Numbered from the stretch's first letter, positions 1-8,601 are shown. The stretch: 64,000 nucleotides of DNA from Alkalihalobacillus sp. TS-13 (GCF_019720915.1 NZ_JAHKSI010000001.1:1922001-1986000), one strand, 5' to 3'. A program made the numbers and translations. The notes: generated by a model not told the origin, from the sequence alone.

Positions 1-525
1 TGTTACCTGAGCGAGCATATCGACCCGTTGCTCAGAAATATCATAAGCGATGACATTGTATGCAGCTGTATCGCCAATATTAGCTATCATTTGTCCGAGC
101 AAGCCAAGACCGGCAATTACCACGGTTTCTCCAAACTCAAGTTTTGCAATTCGCAGTGCATGGATCCCAATTGCGCCAATCCCAGCCAGGGCTGCTTCCT
201 GGGGTTTTACGTTTTCCGGAACCTTGGCGTATAACGTTTTAGGAACAAGCATTTTTTCTGCATGGTGGACATATGGTGCCCCATAACAAGCAACGAGATC
301 ACCCTTTTCCACATCATCAATGCCGCTCCCGCATGCATCAACCATTCCCATAGCACTGTATCCGAGAGGCACCTTTTTCCCCATGCTGCTTGCAATAATG
401 CTTCCTTCAGTGCCGGGAGAGATGGCGGAGTGCATCGTTTTTACAAGAATATTATTGTCTTTAATCTCTGGTGCTGGAACTTCCGAAATTTCAACTTGTT
501 GATTGGCTGCAATGATTTGTTTCAT
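1..525 (-). CDS. Zinc-type alcohol dehydrogenase-like oxidoreductase (3' end beyond window)
   Basis: 175 codons read leftward off the window edge; the ATG is at 525. The N-terminal GroES-like half contains an SPGTEGS stretch and a PLGYSAMG stretch typical of the threonine-dehydrogenase/BchC-like branch of the medium-chain dehydrogenase superfamily. A Rossmann motif GLGLLG follows at about residue 145. The usual catalytic zinc cysteine near residue 38 is not seen (SAISPGTE is there instead), so zinc may not be used for catalysis. The gene lies 21 bp after the DHDPS-family gene and is probably the third gene of the leftward operon from the 2692-2857 promoters. The likely role is NAD(P)-dependent oxidation of a sugar or sugar-acid alcohol; the substrate is unknown. 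Confidence 0.85.
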   Translation of the reverse strand, partial: MKQIIAANQQVEISEVPAPEIKDNNILVKTMHSAISPGTEGSIIASSMGKKVPLGYSAMGMVDACGSGIDDVEKGDLVACYGAPYVHHAEKMLVPKTLYAKVPENVKPQEAALAGIGAIGIHALRIAKLEFGETVVIAGLGLLGQMIANIGDTAAYNVIAYDISEQRVDMLAQVT

Positions 526-546
526 CTGTTCATCACACTTTCTTTT

Positions 547-1602
547 TTAGTTTTTCTGCCACTTCTCCAGGTTCGCTTGTACAAATTGATCATCATTTAA
601 ATGAGGATACTGGGCGTAAATACGGTCAATTTCAGCCGATTGCCCCGGACTAAGTCGCTCTTCTTCATTAATACACCAGTTTCCCTTCAAAATTCCCTGG
701 CGGGCAAGCACTTCATTGATGCCTGCTATGCTGCCTTTAAATTGGTTATGAACGTCAAAAAAAGCTGCATTGGAATCAGTTACCTCTTGCCCGATAGTCA
801 GTAGTTCGCTTGGAATAGCACCTTTACTTTTCACGGTCTTTATTTCGTCAAACAATTCTACCGCACGTTTCGTCCAAACCGCCCAATGGCCGAGAAGGCC
901 CCCGGCAAAACTCTTTTCGATCACTCCTTCTTTTGTATTTATTTTGAAAACAGTCAGGAGGTCATTGACAATATTGTCATCATTGCCTGTGTATAATGCG
1001 ATTTCATTGTTACGTTTGGAGGATACAACAGCTCTTATTACGTCAAAAGTAAGATAACGGTCGAATGGTGCGATTTTTATCGCATGGACGTTAGGGATGT
1101 CGGTAAACCGTTTCCAGAAATCATATGACAATGTCCTACCTCCGACAGCTGGCTGCAAATAAAATCCGAATACTGGAATTACTTCAGCCACTTTTTCCGT
1201 CCGTTCAATCAGCTTCTCTTCAGTTAAATCATTCAGCCCGCCCATGCTTAGTAACCCCAGATCATACCCCAGTTTTTTCGCTAATCCCGCTTCTTTAATT
1301 GCTTGAGAAACGGGTCCGCAGATACCAGCCACCTTTATAATGGTATCTTTTTTATCCGCCTTGGTGATTTCCTCCATAGCCATGGCCAACACTTTTTCAA
1401 ACAAGTTAATTTCAGGGTCACGGATTTCAAACTGAGTAGTATGGACTCCCACCCCTATACCACCTACACCTGCGTCTAAATAATAACGAGTCAGAGCACG
1501 TTGACCTACTTCATCAAGTTGTTTAGCACTTGTTAATGCTAACGGGTGAGCTGGAATGACTGTTCCTTTGTGTAATCTCTTTTTTATTTCCGGTTTGATC
1601 AT
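547..1602 (-). CDS. Dihydrodipicolinate synthase (DapA/NanA) family aldolase or dehydratase
   Basis: 351 aa TIM-barrel protein, somewhat longer than DapA (about 290 aa). The probable Schiff-base lysine is K176 in AIKIAPFDRY, and Y148 in FGFYLQP matches the catalytic tyrosine position. Family members cleave or dehydrate 2-keto-3-deoxy sugar acids, N-acetylneuraminate or related keto acids. The start overlaps the end of the upstream gene (TTTTAA then ATG), with an AAGGAG ribosome site inside that gene, so translation is probably coupled. Flanked by an SDR-like gene and a zinc-type dehydrogenase, it more likely serves carbohydrate-acid catabolism than lysine synthesis. The exact substrate cannot be told. 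Confidence 0.85.
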   Translation of the reverse strand: MIKPEIKKRLHKGTVIPAHPLALTSAKQLDEVGQRALTRYYLDAGVGGIGVGVHTTQFEIRDPEINLFEKVLAMAMEEITKADKKDTIIKVAGICGPVSQAIKEAGLAKKLGYDLGLLSMGGLNDLTEEKLIERTEKVAEVIPVFGFYLQPAVGGRTLSYDFWKRFTDIPNVHAIKIAPFDRYLTFDVIRAVVSSKRNNEIALYTGNDDNIVNDLLTVFKINTKEGVIEKSFAGGLLGHWAVWTKRAVELFDEIKTVKSKGAIPSELLTIGQEVTDSNAAFFDVHNQFKGSIAGINEVLARQGILKGNWCINEEERLSPGQSAEIDRIYAQYPHLNDDQFVQANLEKWQKN

Positions 1603-2619
1603 TTAAAATGCTCCTTCACGTTCTTGGAAGTGGGTCGGCTTATTAAAGGTAGACCCTTCGCTCTTTACCCATTCCGTAATCATATCGATCATCTCTTGGA
1701 CAGACACTTTGGGATAGCCGAACAATCGGTGCGCTTTAGAGGCATTATTCAACAATGCTTTAGTATCTTCCTCACTTCTGAAAATCGGCGTCTCATCAAA
1801 TCGTTTAGCAAATTCTTCAGCAAGCCAGCGTACCGATAACGTTTCCGGTCCGGTAACATTAAGGACCTTAGGTGGAGAATCACAGTGCAGTAATGACCTC
1901 ACAGCGTATTCGTTGGCATCTCCCTGCCAGATTACATTTACATTTCCCATGGTTAAATCAATGGTCTTCCCATCGTATACCTGCTTAGCAATTTCGAGCA
2001 AAACGCCATAACGGAGATCAATTGCATAATTCAACCGGAACATCAACATCGGAGTCTTGTTTTTATATGAGAAATAGGTTAAAATTCGCTCTCTGCCTAA
2101 GCAAGACTGGGCATACTCACCTATAGGATTCACGGGCGTATCCTCAGAACAATTAGTGCTGGAAATACTGGTAAGCGGGTAGACATTCCCTGTAGAAAAG
2201 GCAACAATACGGGAATTCTTGAATTTTTCTGCTACTCTTCCAGGTAAATAGGCGTTCATGGCCCATGTGAAATGTTCATTTCCCACAGTCCCAAACTTAT
2301 TACCTGCCATATAAATGATGTTTTTTACATCGGGTAAAGCATGCATTGCCTGATCATCCAGTAAATCAGCGGCAATCGTTTCGATTCCGGAATCGTTCAG
2401 TTCTTTTTTTAATTGACCAGATGAAAAGCGAGAAACGCCAATAACACGTTTCGGAATGGTTGCCTCATCTACGGCCCGTTTTACCATTTTCGCCATTGTC
2501 GGCCCCATTTTTCCTCCTACACCCAGAATCATCAAATCCCCATCCAATTGGGTAAGATCCTTCTTGAGAGCATCCGATGGTCTTGTCATAAATTCCTCTA
2601 ACTCTGTAATCGTTTTCAT
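1603..2619 (-). CDS. NAD-dependent epimerase/dehydratase (extended SDR-like)
   Basis: 338 aa from the ATG at 2619, chosen because AGGAG lies 7 bases upstream; an upstream in-frame codon at 2652 has no ribosome site. The N-terminal Rossmann motif GVGGKMG is at residues 33-39 and a FSTGNVYP strand at about 141-148 matches the SDR core. The catalytic YxxxK motif reads Y169-A-Q-S-C173, so the lysine is replaced by cysteine; activity may differ from a standard epimerase. First gene of the leftward operon. A cre site overlaps its start codon. Likely a sugar-acid dehydrogenase or epimerase working with the adjacent DHDPS-family enzyme (inference). Confidence 0.8.
   Translation of the reverse strand: MKTITELEEFMTRPSDALKKDLTQLDGDLMILGVGGKMGPTMAKMVKRAVDEATIPKRVIGVSRFSSGQLKKELNDSGIETIAADLLDDQAMHALPDVKNIIYMAGNKFGTVGNEHFTWAMNAYLPGRVAEKFKNSRIVAFSTGNVYPLTSISSTNCSEDTPVNPIGEYAQSCLGRERILTYFSYKNKTPMLMFRLNYAIDLRYGVLLEIAKQVYDGKTIDLTMGNVNVIWQGDANEYAVRSLLHCDSPPKVLNVTGPETLSVRWLAEEFAKRFDETPIFRSEEDTKALLNNASKAHRLFGYPKVSVQEMIDMITEWVKSEGSTFNKPTHFQEREGAF
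2605..2618. promoter_or_regulatory. cre site (CcpA operator) over the start codon of the SDR-like gene
   Basis: TGTAATCGTTTTCA on the + strand matches the cre consensus TGWNANCGNTNWCA at every position. It lies downstream of the leftward promoters, where CcpA would block elongation. It differs at one base from the cre at 9543-9556. Confidence 0.7.
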
Positions 2620-2691
2620 TACTTCACTCCTACTATATATGATTTTTTGCATACAGCTTATTTTGAAATTTCAGATTAATAATTAACTACA

Positions 2692-2737
2692 ATTCTATGA
2701 ACTGGCCAATTAAAAGACAAGTCTTAAAATTGTCTTT
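2692..2737 (-). promoter_or_regulatory. Operator A with leftward promoter of the catabolic operon
   Basis: The 25-bp operator at 2713-2737 reads, on the - strand, AAAGACA, one base, TTTTA, AGAC, T, TGTCTTT. Its TTGTCT (2720-2715) is placed as a poor -35 box, 17 bp from a TAGAAT -10 box (2697-2692). The same geometry occurs at operators B, C and D. The position over the -35 fits a class II activator, though a repressor is not excluded. Confidence 0.65.
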
Positions 2738-2787
2738 ATTAGAGAGAAAGAAGAATTTTTTTGTTCCAAAAATTCTTCATGATTATT

Positions 2788-2816
2788 TTGACAATTTAAA
2801 ATAATCAATATATTAT
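2788..2816 (+). promoter_or_regulatory. Sigma-A promoter of the GGDEF-like regulator gene
   Basis: Consensus -35 TTGACA (2788-2793), 17 bp spacer, -10 TATTAT (2811-2816). The predicted start is near 2823. Operator B lies at 2833-2857 in the 5' leader and could autoregulate the gene. Confidence 0.7.
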
Positions 2817-2857
2817 AGATGGAGAATACATATAAAGACATGTCTGTAAATTGTCTT
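2812..2857 (-). promoter_or_regulatory. Operator B with possible second leftward promoter
   Basis: The 25-bp operator (2833-2857) reads, on the - strand, AAAGACA, one base, TTTAC, AGAC, A, TGTCTTT. ATGTCT is 18 bp from a TATAAT -10 box (2817-2812). That -10 box overlaps the -10 box of the rightward regulator promoter on the other strand, so the two promoters would compete. Confidence 0.5.
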
Positions 2858-2874
2858 TAAAAGGAGAAGATATT

Positions 2875-4236
2875 ATGAATTTACATGGTGTAGATAAAGA
2901 TGTTTCAGAAATTATTATCGGGGTCATAGGGCCTGATGCTTTAATAAAACAAATCAAAGAAACATTGAAATCTTTTCCGAATTTTAAGCCAGTCTTTCAC
3001 ATAGTCACTTCCTCCACTGTCATCCCCGACATCGCAAAAAATTTGATGGGTGATGTTGATGTGTTGATGTTCACCGAATACCACCTTTACCATTTGGCAA
3101 AGCAGGTGATAGATTTTCACATTCCAGTCCACTATATTCCGTTGATGGGAACCGGCCTTTACCGTTCGTTATTTCTAATTAAAAATAATTATGAATCGAA
3201 ACAGCTATCCATCGACACAATCGCAGAAAAATATGTACAACAAATACTTTTTGAACTGGATGAACAATCTTATGAATATACACTCTTCAGCTCCAATAAC
3301 AGGCCAGTAATGATCAGTGAAATAATTGATTTTCATGTACATAATTATCGAGAAAATAATTCGGTTGCACTTACAGGTATCCAGGAAGTTTCCAATAAAT
3401 TGACCGAAATGGATATCCCTCATGAGTGGGTTACTCCGACCCATCAAGATATGATCGTTTCATTAGAACGAGCATTACTTGCCACAAGGACCAGACAAAA
3501 TAAAGAATCCCAAATTGTCACTGGTCTGATTGATGTCGACCACTTTCAGAAAGTAATAGAAAAGTACCCATCTGAACATGATGTTCAGCTATTGAAACTA
3601 CAGATTCAGCAAATGCTGCTCGATTACATCAAACAGCTCGACGGACACTTGATCAACCTTGGAGGCGAAGAATATTCCTTCATCACCACTCGGGGTATTT
3701 TTGAACGAGAAACAAGAGGCTACAAGTTCATTCCATTGCTGCAGGATACAAAAAGTCAAATAGGGATTACGTTAAGTATCGGAGTCGGTTTTGGCAGTAC
3801 TGCTGCAGAAGCAGGCAACCACGCCCGGCTCGCACTACGACAATCGAAAGGGTTCGGCGGCAATGTCTGCTATATCGTCCGCGAAGATAGAAGTGTGCTT
3901 GGACCAGTCGACATCACTACTTACACACAATATGAACGTTATGATTTGTCCATTACCGATGCACATCTGTTAGAAAAAGCTGAAAAGGCCGGCATGTCAG
4001 CAACTTATATGACCAAATTAATGGCGCGTGTCTCACGGTATAAGAAATATGAATATACGGCACAAGAATTGGCTTCAACCTTAAAAATTACCACCCGTAG
4101 TGCTCACCGTATATTATTAAAATGGATGGATGCCGAACTGGTCGATATCGTCGGTGAAGAAAAGGTCACCCATAAAGGCAGACCACGACGGATATACCGG
4201 TTATCGTTCATCATAGACGAAGAAAAAGTACGGTAG
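2875..4236 (+). CDS. One-component transcriptional regulator: degenerate GGDEF-like domain plus winged helix-turn-helix
   Basis: 453 aa from the ATG at 2875 (AAGGAG 8 bases upstream). An upstream TTG at 2851 lies inside operator B and is unlikely. Residues 1 to about 180 form an alpha/beta domain I cannot assign, possibly a sensor. Residues about 185-350 look like a GGDEF fold: NLGGEEY with GGEE at 263-266 in place of GGDEF, then a LSIGVGFG strand and an ARLALRQSKGFGGN helix typical of the family's C-terminal part. No RxxD inhibitory site is seen. Residues about 393-445 form a winged helix (YTAQELASTLKITTRSAHRIL, then a GRPRRIYRL wing). No membrane segment or signal peptide. It most likely binds the four 25-bp operators in the island; ligand and nucleotide binding are unknown. 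Confidence 0.7.
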   Translation: MNLHGVDKDVSEIIIGVIGPDALIKQIKETLKSFPNFKPVFHIVTSSTVIPDIAKNLMGDVDVLMFTEYHLYHLAKQVIDFHIPVHYIPLMGTGLYRSLFLIKNNYESKQLSIDTIAEKYVQQILFELDEQSYEYTLFSSNNRPVMISEIIDFHVHNYRENNSVALTGIQEVSNKLTEMDIPHEWVTPTHQDMIVSLERALLATRTRQNKESQIVTGLIDVDHFQKVIEKYPSEHDVQLLKLQIQQMLLDYIKQLDGHLINLGGEEYSFITTRGIFERETRGYKFIPLLQDTKSQIGITLSIGVGFGSTAAEAGNHARLALRQSKGFGGNVCYIVREDRSVLGPVDITTYTQYERYDLSITDAHLLEKAEKAGMSATYMTKLMARVSRYKKYEYTAQELASTLKITTRSAHRILLKWMDAELVDIVGEEKVTHKGRPRRIYRLSFIIDEEKVR

Positions 4237-4244
4237 GATGAAAT

Positions 4245-4276
4245 ATCGAGGGAAATACATTACAATTTTCCTCGAT
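4245..4276. terminator. Bidirectional terminator between convergent genes
   Basis: Stem ATCGAGGgAAAT with AATTTtCCTCGAT around a 7-base loop, sited between the convergent regulator and Gfo/Idh/MocA genes. T-runs are weak on both strands. Confidence 0.5.
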
Positions 4277-4308
4277 TCCTCTTATTAATCAAGGTGTTTA
4301 TACGGAAG

Positions 4309-5235
4309 TCAGTGAAATTTCAACTCTTGATCCTCCAGCAAAACACCTATATTTTTCAATCTGCTTTCATTAGCAGCCTCTACGAACCTAATGATTTCCA
4401 CTGTTTCACCAAGTGGCACACGGGACATACCGTCATGAAAAAATCCTATAACTTCCTCAAGTAAACTGGCATAGAACGGCTTGTCATTATTACTCGCATC
4501 TACGGCTGTGGTCCCTTTTTCAAAATGAATGGCAGCCCCAAATTGGTAATTCCCTTTCCGGTTTCCTCTCACTGTCCCGATCCGTCCATCCTTCCATTTT
4601 CCTACCAGCAAATCATGATGAGTATTGGCTATCGATTCCACAGAGGATACTCCCTTCCCAAGAATGGTATACAGCATTTCTACGCAATGAATGCCATACC
4701 AAAAATAACCCGGTTGCTTTTCCTGGAACTCGATCGGTCCAAAGCAGTCCGCACCAACGATATCTCCTTTGTCATCGGTAGCAAGTGCTTCCTGGAGATT
4801 CCCAGAAAAACGTAGGGCAGAGGTGCTCATAATAGGCATATTAAATGATTCAGCTATCTGTACCATTTCTAAAGCCTCGTTTGTACTTAGACAGAATGGC
4901 TTATCGACAAAAACCGGCTTCCCATAGGGTGCCAGTTTACGAAGCTGTTCGAAATGGATACGCCCATCCACCGATTCCAGCAGAATCGCATCGCTTTGTT
5001 CCGCGACTTCTTCAACTGAAGTGACTATTTTCATGTCATAGGCAGCTTGAAGCTCCTCCGTATATATCTCCACCCGCGTCATACTTAATGTAAAATCTGG
5101 AGATCCACCAGGATAAGCCACCTCCACCCTTCCACCTCGAACGTGATGTTTCATTGCGGGGTCATTCAATAACCTGGTAAACGTAATGGCATGAGAGGTA
5201 TCAAGCCCTATCATGCCAATCTTTAAATTTTTCAT
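4309..5235 (-). CDS. Gfo/Idh/MocA family NAD(P)-dependent oxidoreductase
   Basis: 308 aa. The N-terminal Rossmann segment KIGMIGLDTSHA is at residues 4-15. The sequence PYGKPVFVDKPFCLS at about 108-122 matches the family's EKPxA active-site region, with DKPF in place of EKP. These enzymes oxidise or reduce sugars, inositols and sugar acids. It is the last gene of the leftward transporter operon (binding protein, two permeases, oxidoreductase), 23 bp from the permease gene, so it probably acts on the imported substrate. Confidence 0.85.
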   Translation of the reverse strand: MKNLKIGMIGLDTSHAITFTRLLNDPAMKHHVRGGRVEVAYPGGSPDFTLSMTRVEIYTEELQAAYDMKIVTSVEEVAEQSDAILLESVDGRIHFEQLRKLAPYGKPVFVDKPFCLSTNEALEMVQIAESFNMPIMSTSALRFSGNLQEALATDDKGDIVGADCFGPIEFQEKQPGYFWYGIHCVEMLYTILGKGVSSVESIANTHHDLLVGKWKDGRIGTVRGNRKGNYQFGAAIHFEKGTTAVDASNNDKPFYASLLEEVIGFFHDGMSRVPLGETVEIIRFVEAANESRLKNIGVLLEDQELKFH

Positions 5236-5258
5236 ATTCCATCCGCCTTTTCTGCATG

Positions 5259-6074
5259 TTATTTCAAACCGGACATTTGGATTCCTTCCGTGAAATAGCG
5301 CTGGAAGAACAAAAATATCAGAAATGTAGGGAGGAAAGAAATCGTTGATCCAGCCATCTCAATTCCGAAGTTCCCTTCCTTACCAAGCAATGACGCCAAT
5401 CCTACCGTAACTGGGAACATTTCTTCCTTTGTCATATAAATCAACGGCTGGAATAAATCATTCCAGTTGGAAATGAACGAAAAGGTACCAACAGTAGCTA
5501 CAACCGGTATTGACAGCGGTAAAATGACTTTGAAGAATATCTGAATGTCATTCGCTCCATCCATGTATGCTGCCTCTTCAAGATCATTAGGGATATTCTG
5601 CAAAAACTGTCTGACTAGAAAGACACCCATGATTCCCCATAATTCTGGAACGATTAATGACCAGTATGTGTTGATCCAGCCGAAATCAGCAAACATGATA
5701 TATTTCGGGATGATCAAGAGCTGCTGTGGAATCATGATGACGGCCATGAATATCCAAAAAATGATTTCACGGCCTGGGAATTGCTTTTTAGCAAACACGT
5801 AACCTAACACAGCGCATAACAACATCTGACTTGCGACTGGAATGATAGTTATCACGATCGAGTTGAATATCCAGCGCATAAAAATGCCATCTCTAAATAT
5901 ATGCACGTAATTGTTCAAACTGATTTCGTCCGGGATCCAGAACAAAGGATCTACCTGTGCGTACTGGACTTCCTTGAACGAACCCATAATCATGATAACG
6001 AACGGCATTAAGAAAGTGAATGTAAGTAAGATCAAAGCGGTATACATGACAATTTTTTTCAGCAAATATGTCAT
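5259..6074 (-). CDS. Carbohydrate ABC transporter permease (MalG/LacG type)
   Basis: 271 aa with about six hydrophobic segments. The EAA loop that contacts the ATPase reads LEEAAYMDGANDIQIFFKVILP (in parts) at about 167-188. The C-terminal end FLFFQRYFTEGIQMSGLK is typical of CUT1 permeases. Paired with the MalF-type gene 23 bp upstream. No ATPase gene lies nearby, so a shared MsmX-type ATPase elsewhere probably energises the importer. Confidence 0.92.
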   Translation of the reverse strand: MTYLLKKIVMYTALILLTFTFLMPFVIMIMGSFKEVQYAQVDPLFWIPDEISLNNYVHIFRDGIFMRWIFNSIVITIIPVASQMLLCAVLGYVFAKKQFPGREIIFWIFMAVIMIPQQLLIIPKYIMFADFGWINTYWSLIVPELWGIMGVFLVRQFLQNIPNDLEEAAYMDGANDIQIFFKVILPLSIPVVATVGTFSFISNWNDLFQPLIYMTKEEMFPVTVGLASLLGKEGNFGIEMAGSTISFLPTFLIFLFFQRYFTEGIQMSGLK

Positions 6075-6097
6075 CTCCTTTTACAGAACAAACCAAC

Positions 6098-7057
6098 TCA
6101 ATAGATGGATGATTCTTTGCCCAGATACTTCCTTTGGATCAAAGAAACAGTCAGGATGATAAAGAACAATACATAGGACAATACAGCAGCATAACTTAGA
6201 TTAAGGCTTGTAAAACCTTGCTCATATAAATAGTAGACAATTGTCGTTGTGGAATAATTCGGTCCTCCACCTGTAAGTAGGAAGGTAGAATCGAAAATTT
6301 GAAAAGATCCAATGGTTGTTATGATTGCCACATAAAAATGGATTGGTTTTAACAATGGAAATGTAATCGTCCAAAAGATTCTCATCTTAGATGCTCCGTC
6401 AATCCGTGCAGCTTCATATAGCTGTTTGGGTATTGACTGGAGACCAGCGAAATAATAGATCATCGTACTACCACTGACTTTGAAGATACTCAATCCAGCA
6501 AGCACCATCAATGCCTGGCCTGAATCAGAAAGAAACAACTGGGGATCAATGCCGAAGAAGCTCAAAAAATAGTTGACCATGCCTGATTCAGTACCACTGA
6601 ACAACCATCCCCACAACCCTGCGATAATGACAAACGAGGTTACAACGGGTAGAAAGAATAATCCTTTAAAAACCTTCTTGAATCTAACGCCGCTATTGAT
6701 GATCAAAGCTAGAATCAAACCCATTGCCATTGTTGGAACAATATAATAGATGGAAAATAACACGGTATTCCAGATTGCTTTCCATGCCAGCTTATCGTTC
6801 AAAAACGCCGCCCAATGCTTAAGACCAACAAATTCAGGAGTCCCAATAACCTTCCAATCCATGAATGTCAGGACAAAACTGAAACCAAAAGGAAAGATTT
6901 GAAATATCAAAAAGTGGATAAGGGCAGGTACCAAGAAAATGTAGACAATCGCATTACGATCCCATTCTCTTTTTAAACGCTGCAGCATGGATAGATCACT
7001 CTTTTTTTTGGCTTTATAGGTTAACTTCTCTTGTAATTTCCCTTCCAGTGCAATCAC
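6098..7057 (-). CDS. Carbohydrate ABC transporter permease (MalF type)
   Basis: 319 aa. The cytoplasmic N-terminus is followed by about six membrane segments, beginning with AIVYIFLVPALIHFLIF. The EAA motif YEAARIDGASKMRIFWTI is at about 214-231. The start is uncertain: the GTG at 7057 has no good ribosome site, and an ATG at 6988 would trim 23 residues. Part of the binding protein-permease-permease-oxidoreductase operon. Confidence 0.9.
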   Translation of the reverse strand: MIALEGKLQEKLTYKAKKKSDLSMLQRLKREWDRNAIVYIFLVPALIHFLIFQIFPFGFSFVLTFMDWKVIGTPEFVGLKHWAAFLNDKLAWKAIWNTVLFSIYYIVPTMAMGLILALIINSGVRFKKVFKGLFFLPVVTSFVIIAGLWGWLFSGTESGMVNYFLSFFGIDPQLFLSDSGQALMVLAGLSIFKVSGSTMIYYFAGLQSIPKQLYEAARIDGASKMRIFWTITFPLLKPIHFYVAIITTIGSFQIFDSTFLLTGGGPNYSTTTIVYYLYEQGFTSLNLSYAAVLSYVLFFIILTVSLIQRKYLGKESSIY

Positions 7058-7133
7058 CTAATTTCTGTATGTAAGTTAGCAACAGAGAATGTGGCCACCA
7101 GGCGGCAGCCACTCCTTTGTTCTATTAAAGATG

Positions 7134-8381
7134 TCAGTTATTAAGTTGTGCTTTAATCGCTTCCGCTGCAGCATCCGCAGCCTCTTGCGGCGTCTTTTTA
7201 CCTTCCATCATCGTTTGGACTTCAGCCTGGATAGCCGGCATGATGTCGCGGCCAATCGGGTGGATGACACCAGGTAATGCGTATTGTGTATAACCAGCAA
7301 GTTGGCTTAAATATTCTTGGTCATCAAAGATTTCTTTTGCAGATTCTCTTGTCGGAATGTACTGTGTCACTTCGTTGAATTTACGTTGATTTTCTGTGTT
7401 AGTCATGGTTTTGACGAACTCCGCAGCAGCTGCTTTGTTGTCACTATTTGATGGAACTACGAACATTCCAGTTGTCCCATAGGTTACTTGCTCTTTATTC
7501 TTAAGCGGTTCCCCGATAGCAAAGTCGATATTATCTTTGTTCAATAGGTTGGATAGGGTAATACCAGACCCTAACACCGCCATTATTTTCCCGTTATCCC
7601 ATAGTGCGTTATGTTCCATCGCAGTAATCGAATCTTTAGGAATCCGGCCATCTTCATACATATTATTGATGAACTCAAATGCTTCTACGGATTCTGGAGA
7701 ATTGATAAGCACTTCATCATTTTGAGTGATGATATCTCCGCCAGCCTGCCAGATCCACGGATAAATCGTCCCATTCATCGAACCGCCGCCAGGGTAACTC
7801 ATCGCATAATATCCTTCTTCCTGAGCTTTCTTGGACCACTCTTCGAATTCTTCCCAAGTGGTTGGAAGGTTTTCTGGATCTTCTCCAATCGCTTCGATTA
7901 TTTCTTTGTTATAGAAGAATGTATATGCCTCTTGTAAAATTGGAAGGCCGTAAGTTTTATCCTGCCATTGAGTGGAAACAAGAGCGGTATCTACGAAATC
8001 TTCCATATCCAAATCTTCCAAATACGGATCTAATTCAAGTAGCATGCCCTCATCCGCATATTGTGGCATCTGATCCGGGATAGCATAGAAGACATCCGGA
8101 CCATTATTGGCAGCCAGTGCTGTCAATATCTTTTGGTCCCTGTTACTCCATGGAATCTGTTCAAAATTAACGTCAACATCATGTTCTTTTTCAAAAGAAG
8201 CGACAACTTCTTCCCACATTTGTTTTTCCTCATCTGTTCCACCTGTAAATGGATGAGCCCATACAGTTATTTCACCGGAGATTTCTCCTTCATCAACAGG
8301 ACCAGTCTCCTCATCTGCCCTGCATCCTACAATCAGGGCTGCTAACATGATGAACGCTAGCAAATAACCAAACTTTTTCAT
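7134..8381 (-). CDS. Sugar ABC transporter substrate-binding lipoprotein
   Basis: 415 aa. A lipoprotein signal peptide ends in the lipobox LIVGC (C20). The mature part begins with acidic residues, then EITVWAHPFTGGT, a typical start of a family 1 extracellular solute-binding protein. RBS GGGGG is 9 bases before the ATG. First gene of the operon. The transcript probably starts near 8595 at the operator C promoter and carries a long leader with a cre site. A small inverted repeat in the 76-bp gap to the permease gene may adjust stoichiometry. Confidence 0.92.
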   Translation of the reverse strand: MKKFGYLLAFIMLAALIVGCRADEETGPVDEGEISGEITVWAHPFTGGTDEEKQMWEEVVASFEKEHDVDVNFEQIPWSNRDQKILTALAANNGPDVFYAIPDQMPQYADEGMLLELDPYLEDLDMEDFVDTALVSTQWQDKTYGLPILQEAYTFFYNKEIIEAIGEDPENLPTTWEEFEEWSKKAQEEGYYAMSYPGGGSMNGTIYPWIWQAGGDIITQNDEVLINSPESVEAFEFINNMYEDGRIPKDSITAMEHNALWDNGKIMAVLGSGITLSNLLNKDNIDFAIGEPLKNKEQVTYGTTGMFVVPSNSDNKAAAAEFVKTMTNTENQRKFNEVTQYIPTRESAKEIFDDQEYLSQLAGYTQYALPGVIHPIGRDIMPAIQAEVQTMMEGKKTPQEAADAAAEAIKAQLNN

Positions 8382-8484
8382 TCATTAAAACCCCCTTGAA
8401 AATTTTAATAAATCAATAAAAACTGAACTTCACAGCTGGAATACTGACTCGCCACCTCCTTATAAACGAATCTCTTATGTAACT

Positions 8485-8498
8485 TGGAAACGCTGTCA
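8485..8498. promoter_or_regulatory. cre site (CcpA operator) in the binding-protein leader
   Basis: TGGAAACGCTGTCA matches TGWNANCGNTNWCA at all positions but the third. It lies about 100 bp downstream of the predicted leftward start, as at the other two operons. A CTGTC-ATA-GACAG palindrome (8493-8505) overlaps its end. Confidence 0.6.
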
Positions 8499-8601
8499 TA
8501 GACAGTAATAATGCTCTTAATTAAAATCAAGTTGTTCCCTTCAAATAATAACGTACAACTTAAAGTCTGAAATTGTTGGAATTTTCTTTAAGTTATTTAA
8601 T

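Noticed and set aside
28-600. Several rightward ORFs over the first gene
   Set aside because: They are shadows of the leftward dehydrogenase frame, which is open through the window edge and has clear family motifs.
8440-8470. AAGGAGGTGGCGAG on the - strand as a leader peptide start
   Set aside because: A GTG overlaps the SD itself and no suitably spaced start follows, so a short ORF is not supported.
8555-8583. AAGTCTGAAATTGTTGG, a half match to the operator
   Set aside because: Only one half-site is present and no promoter geometry is seen.
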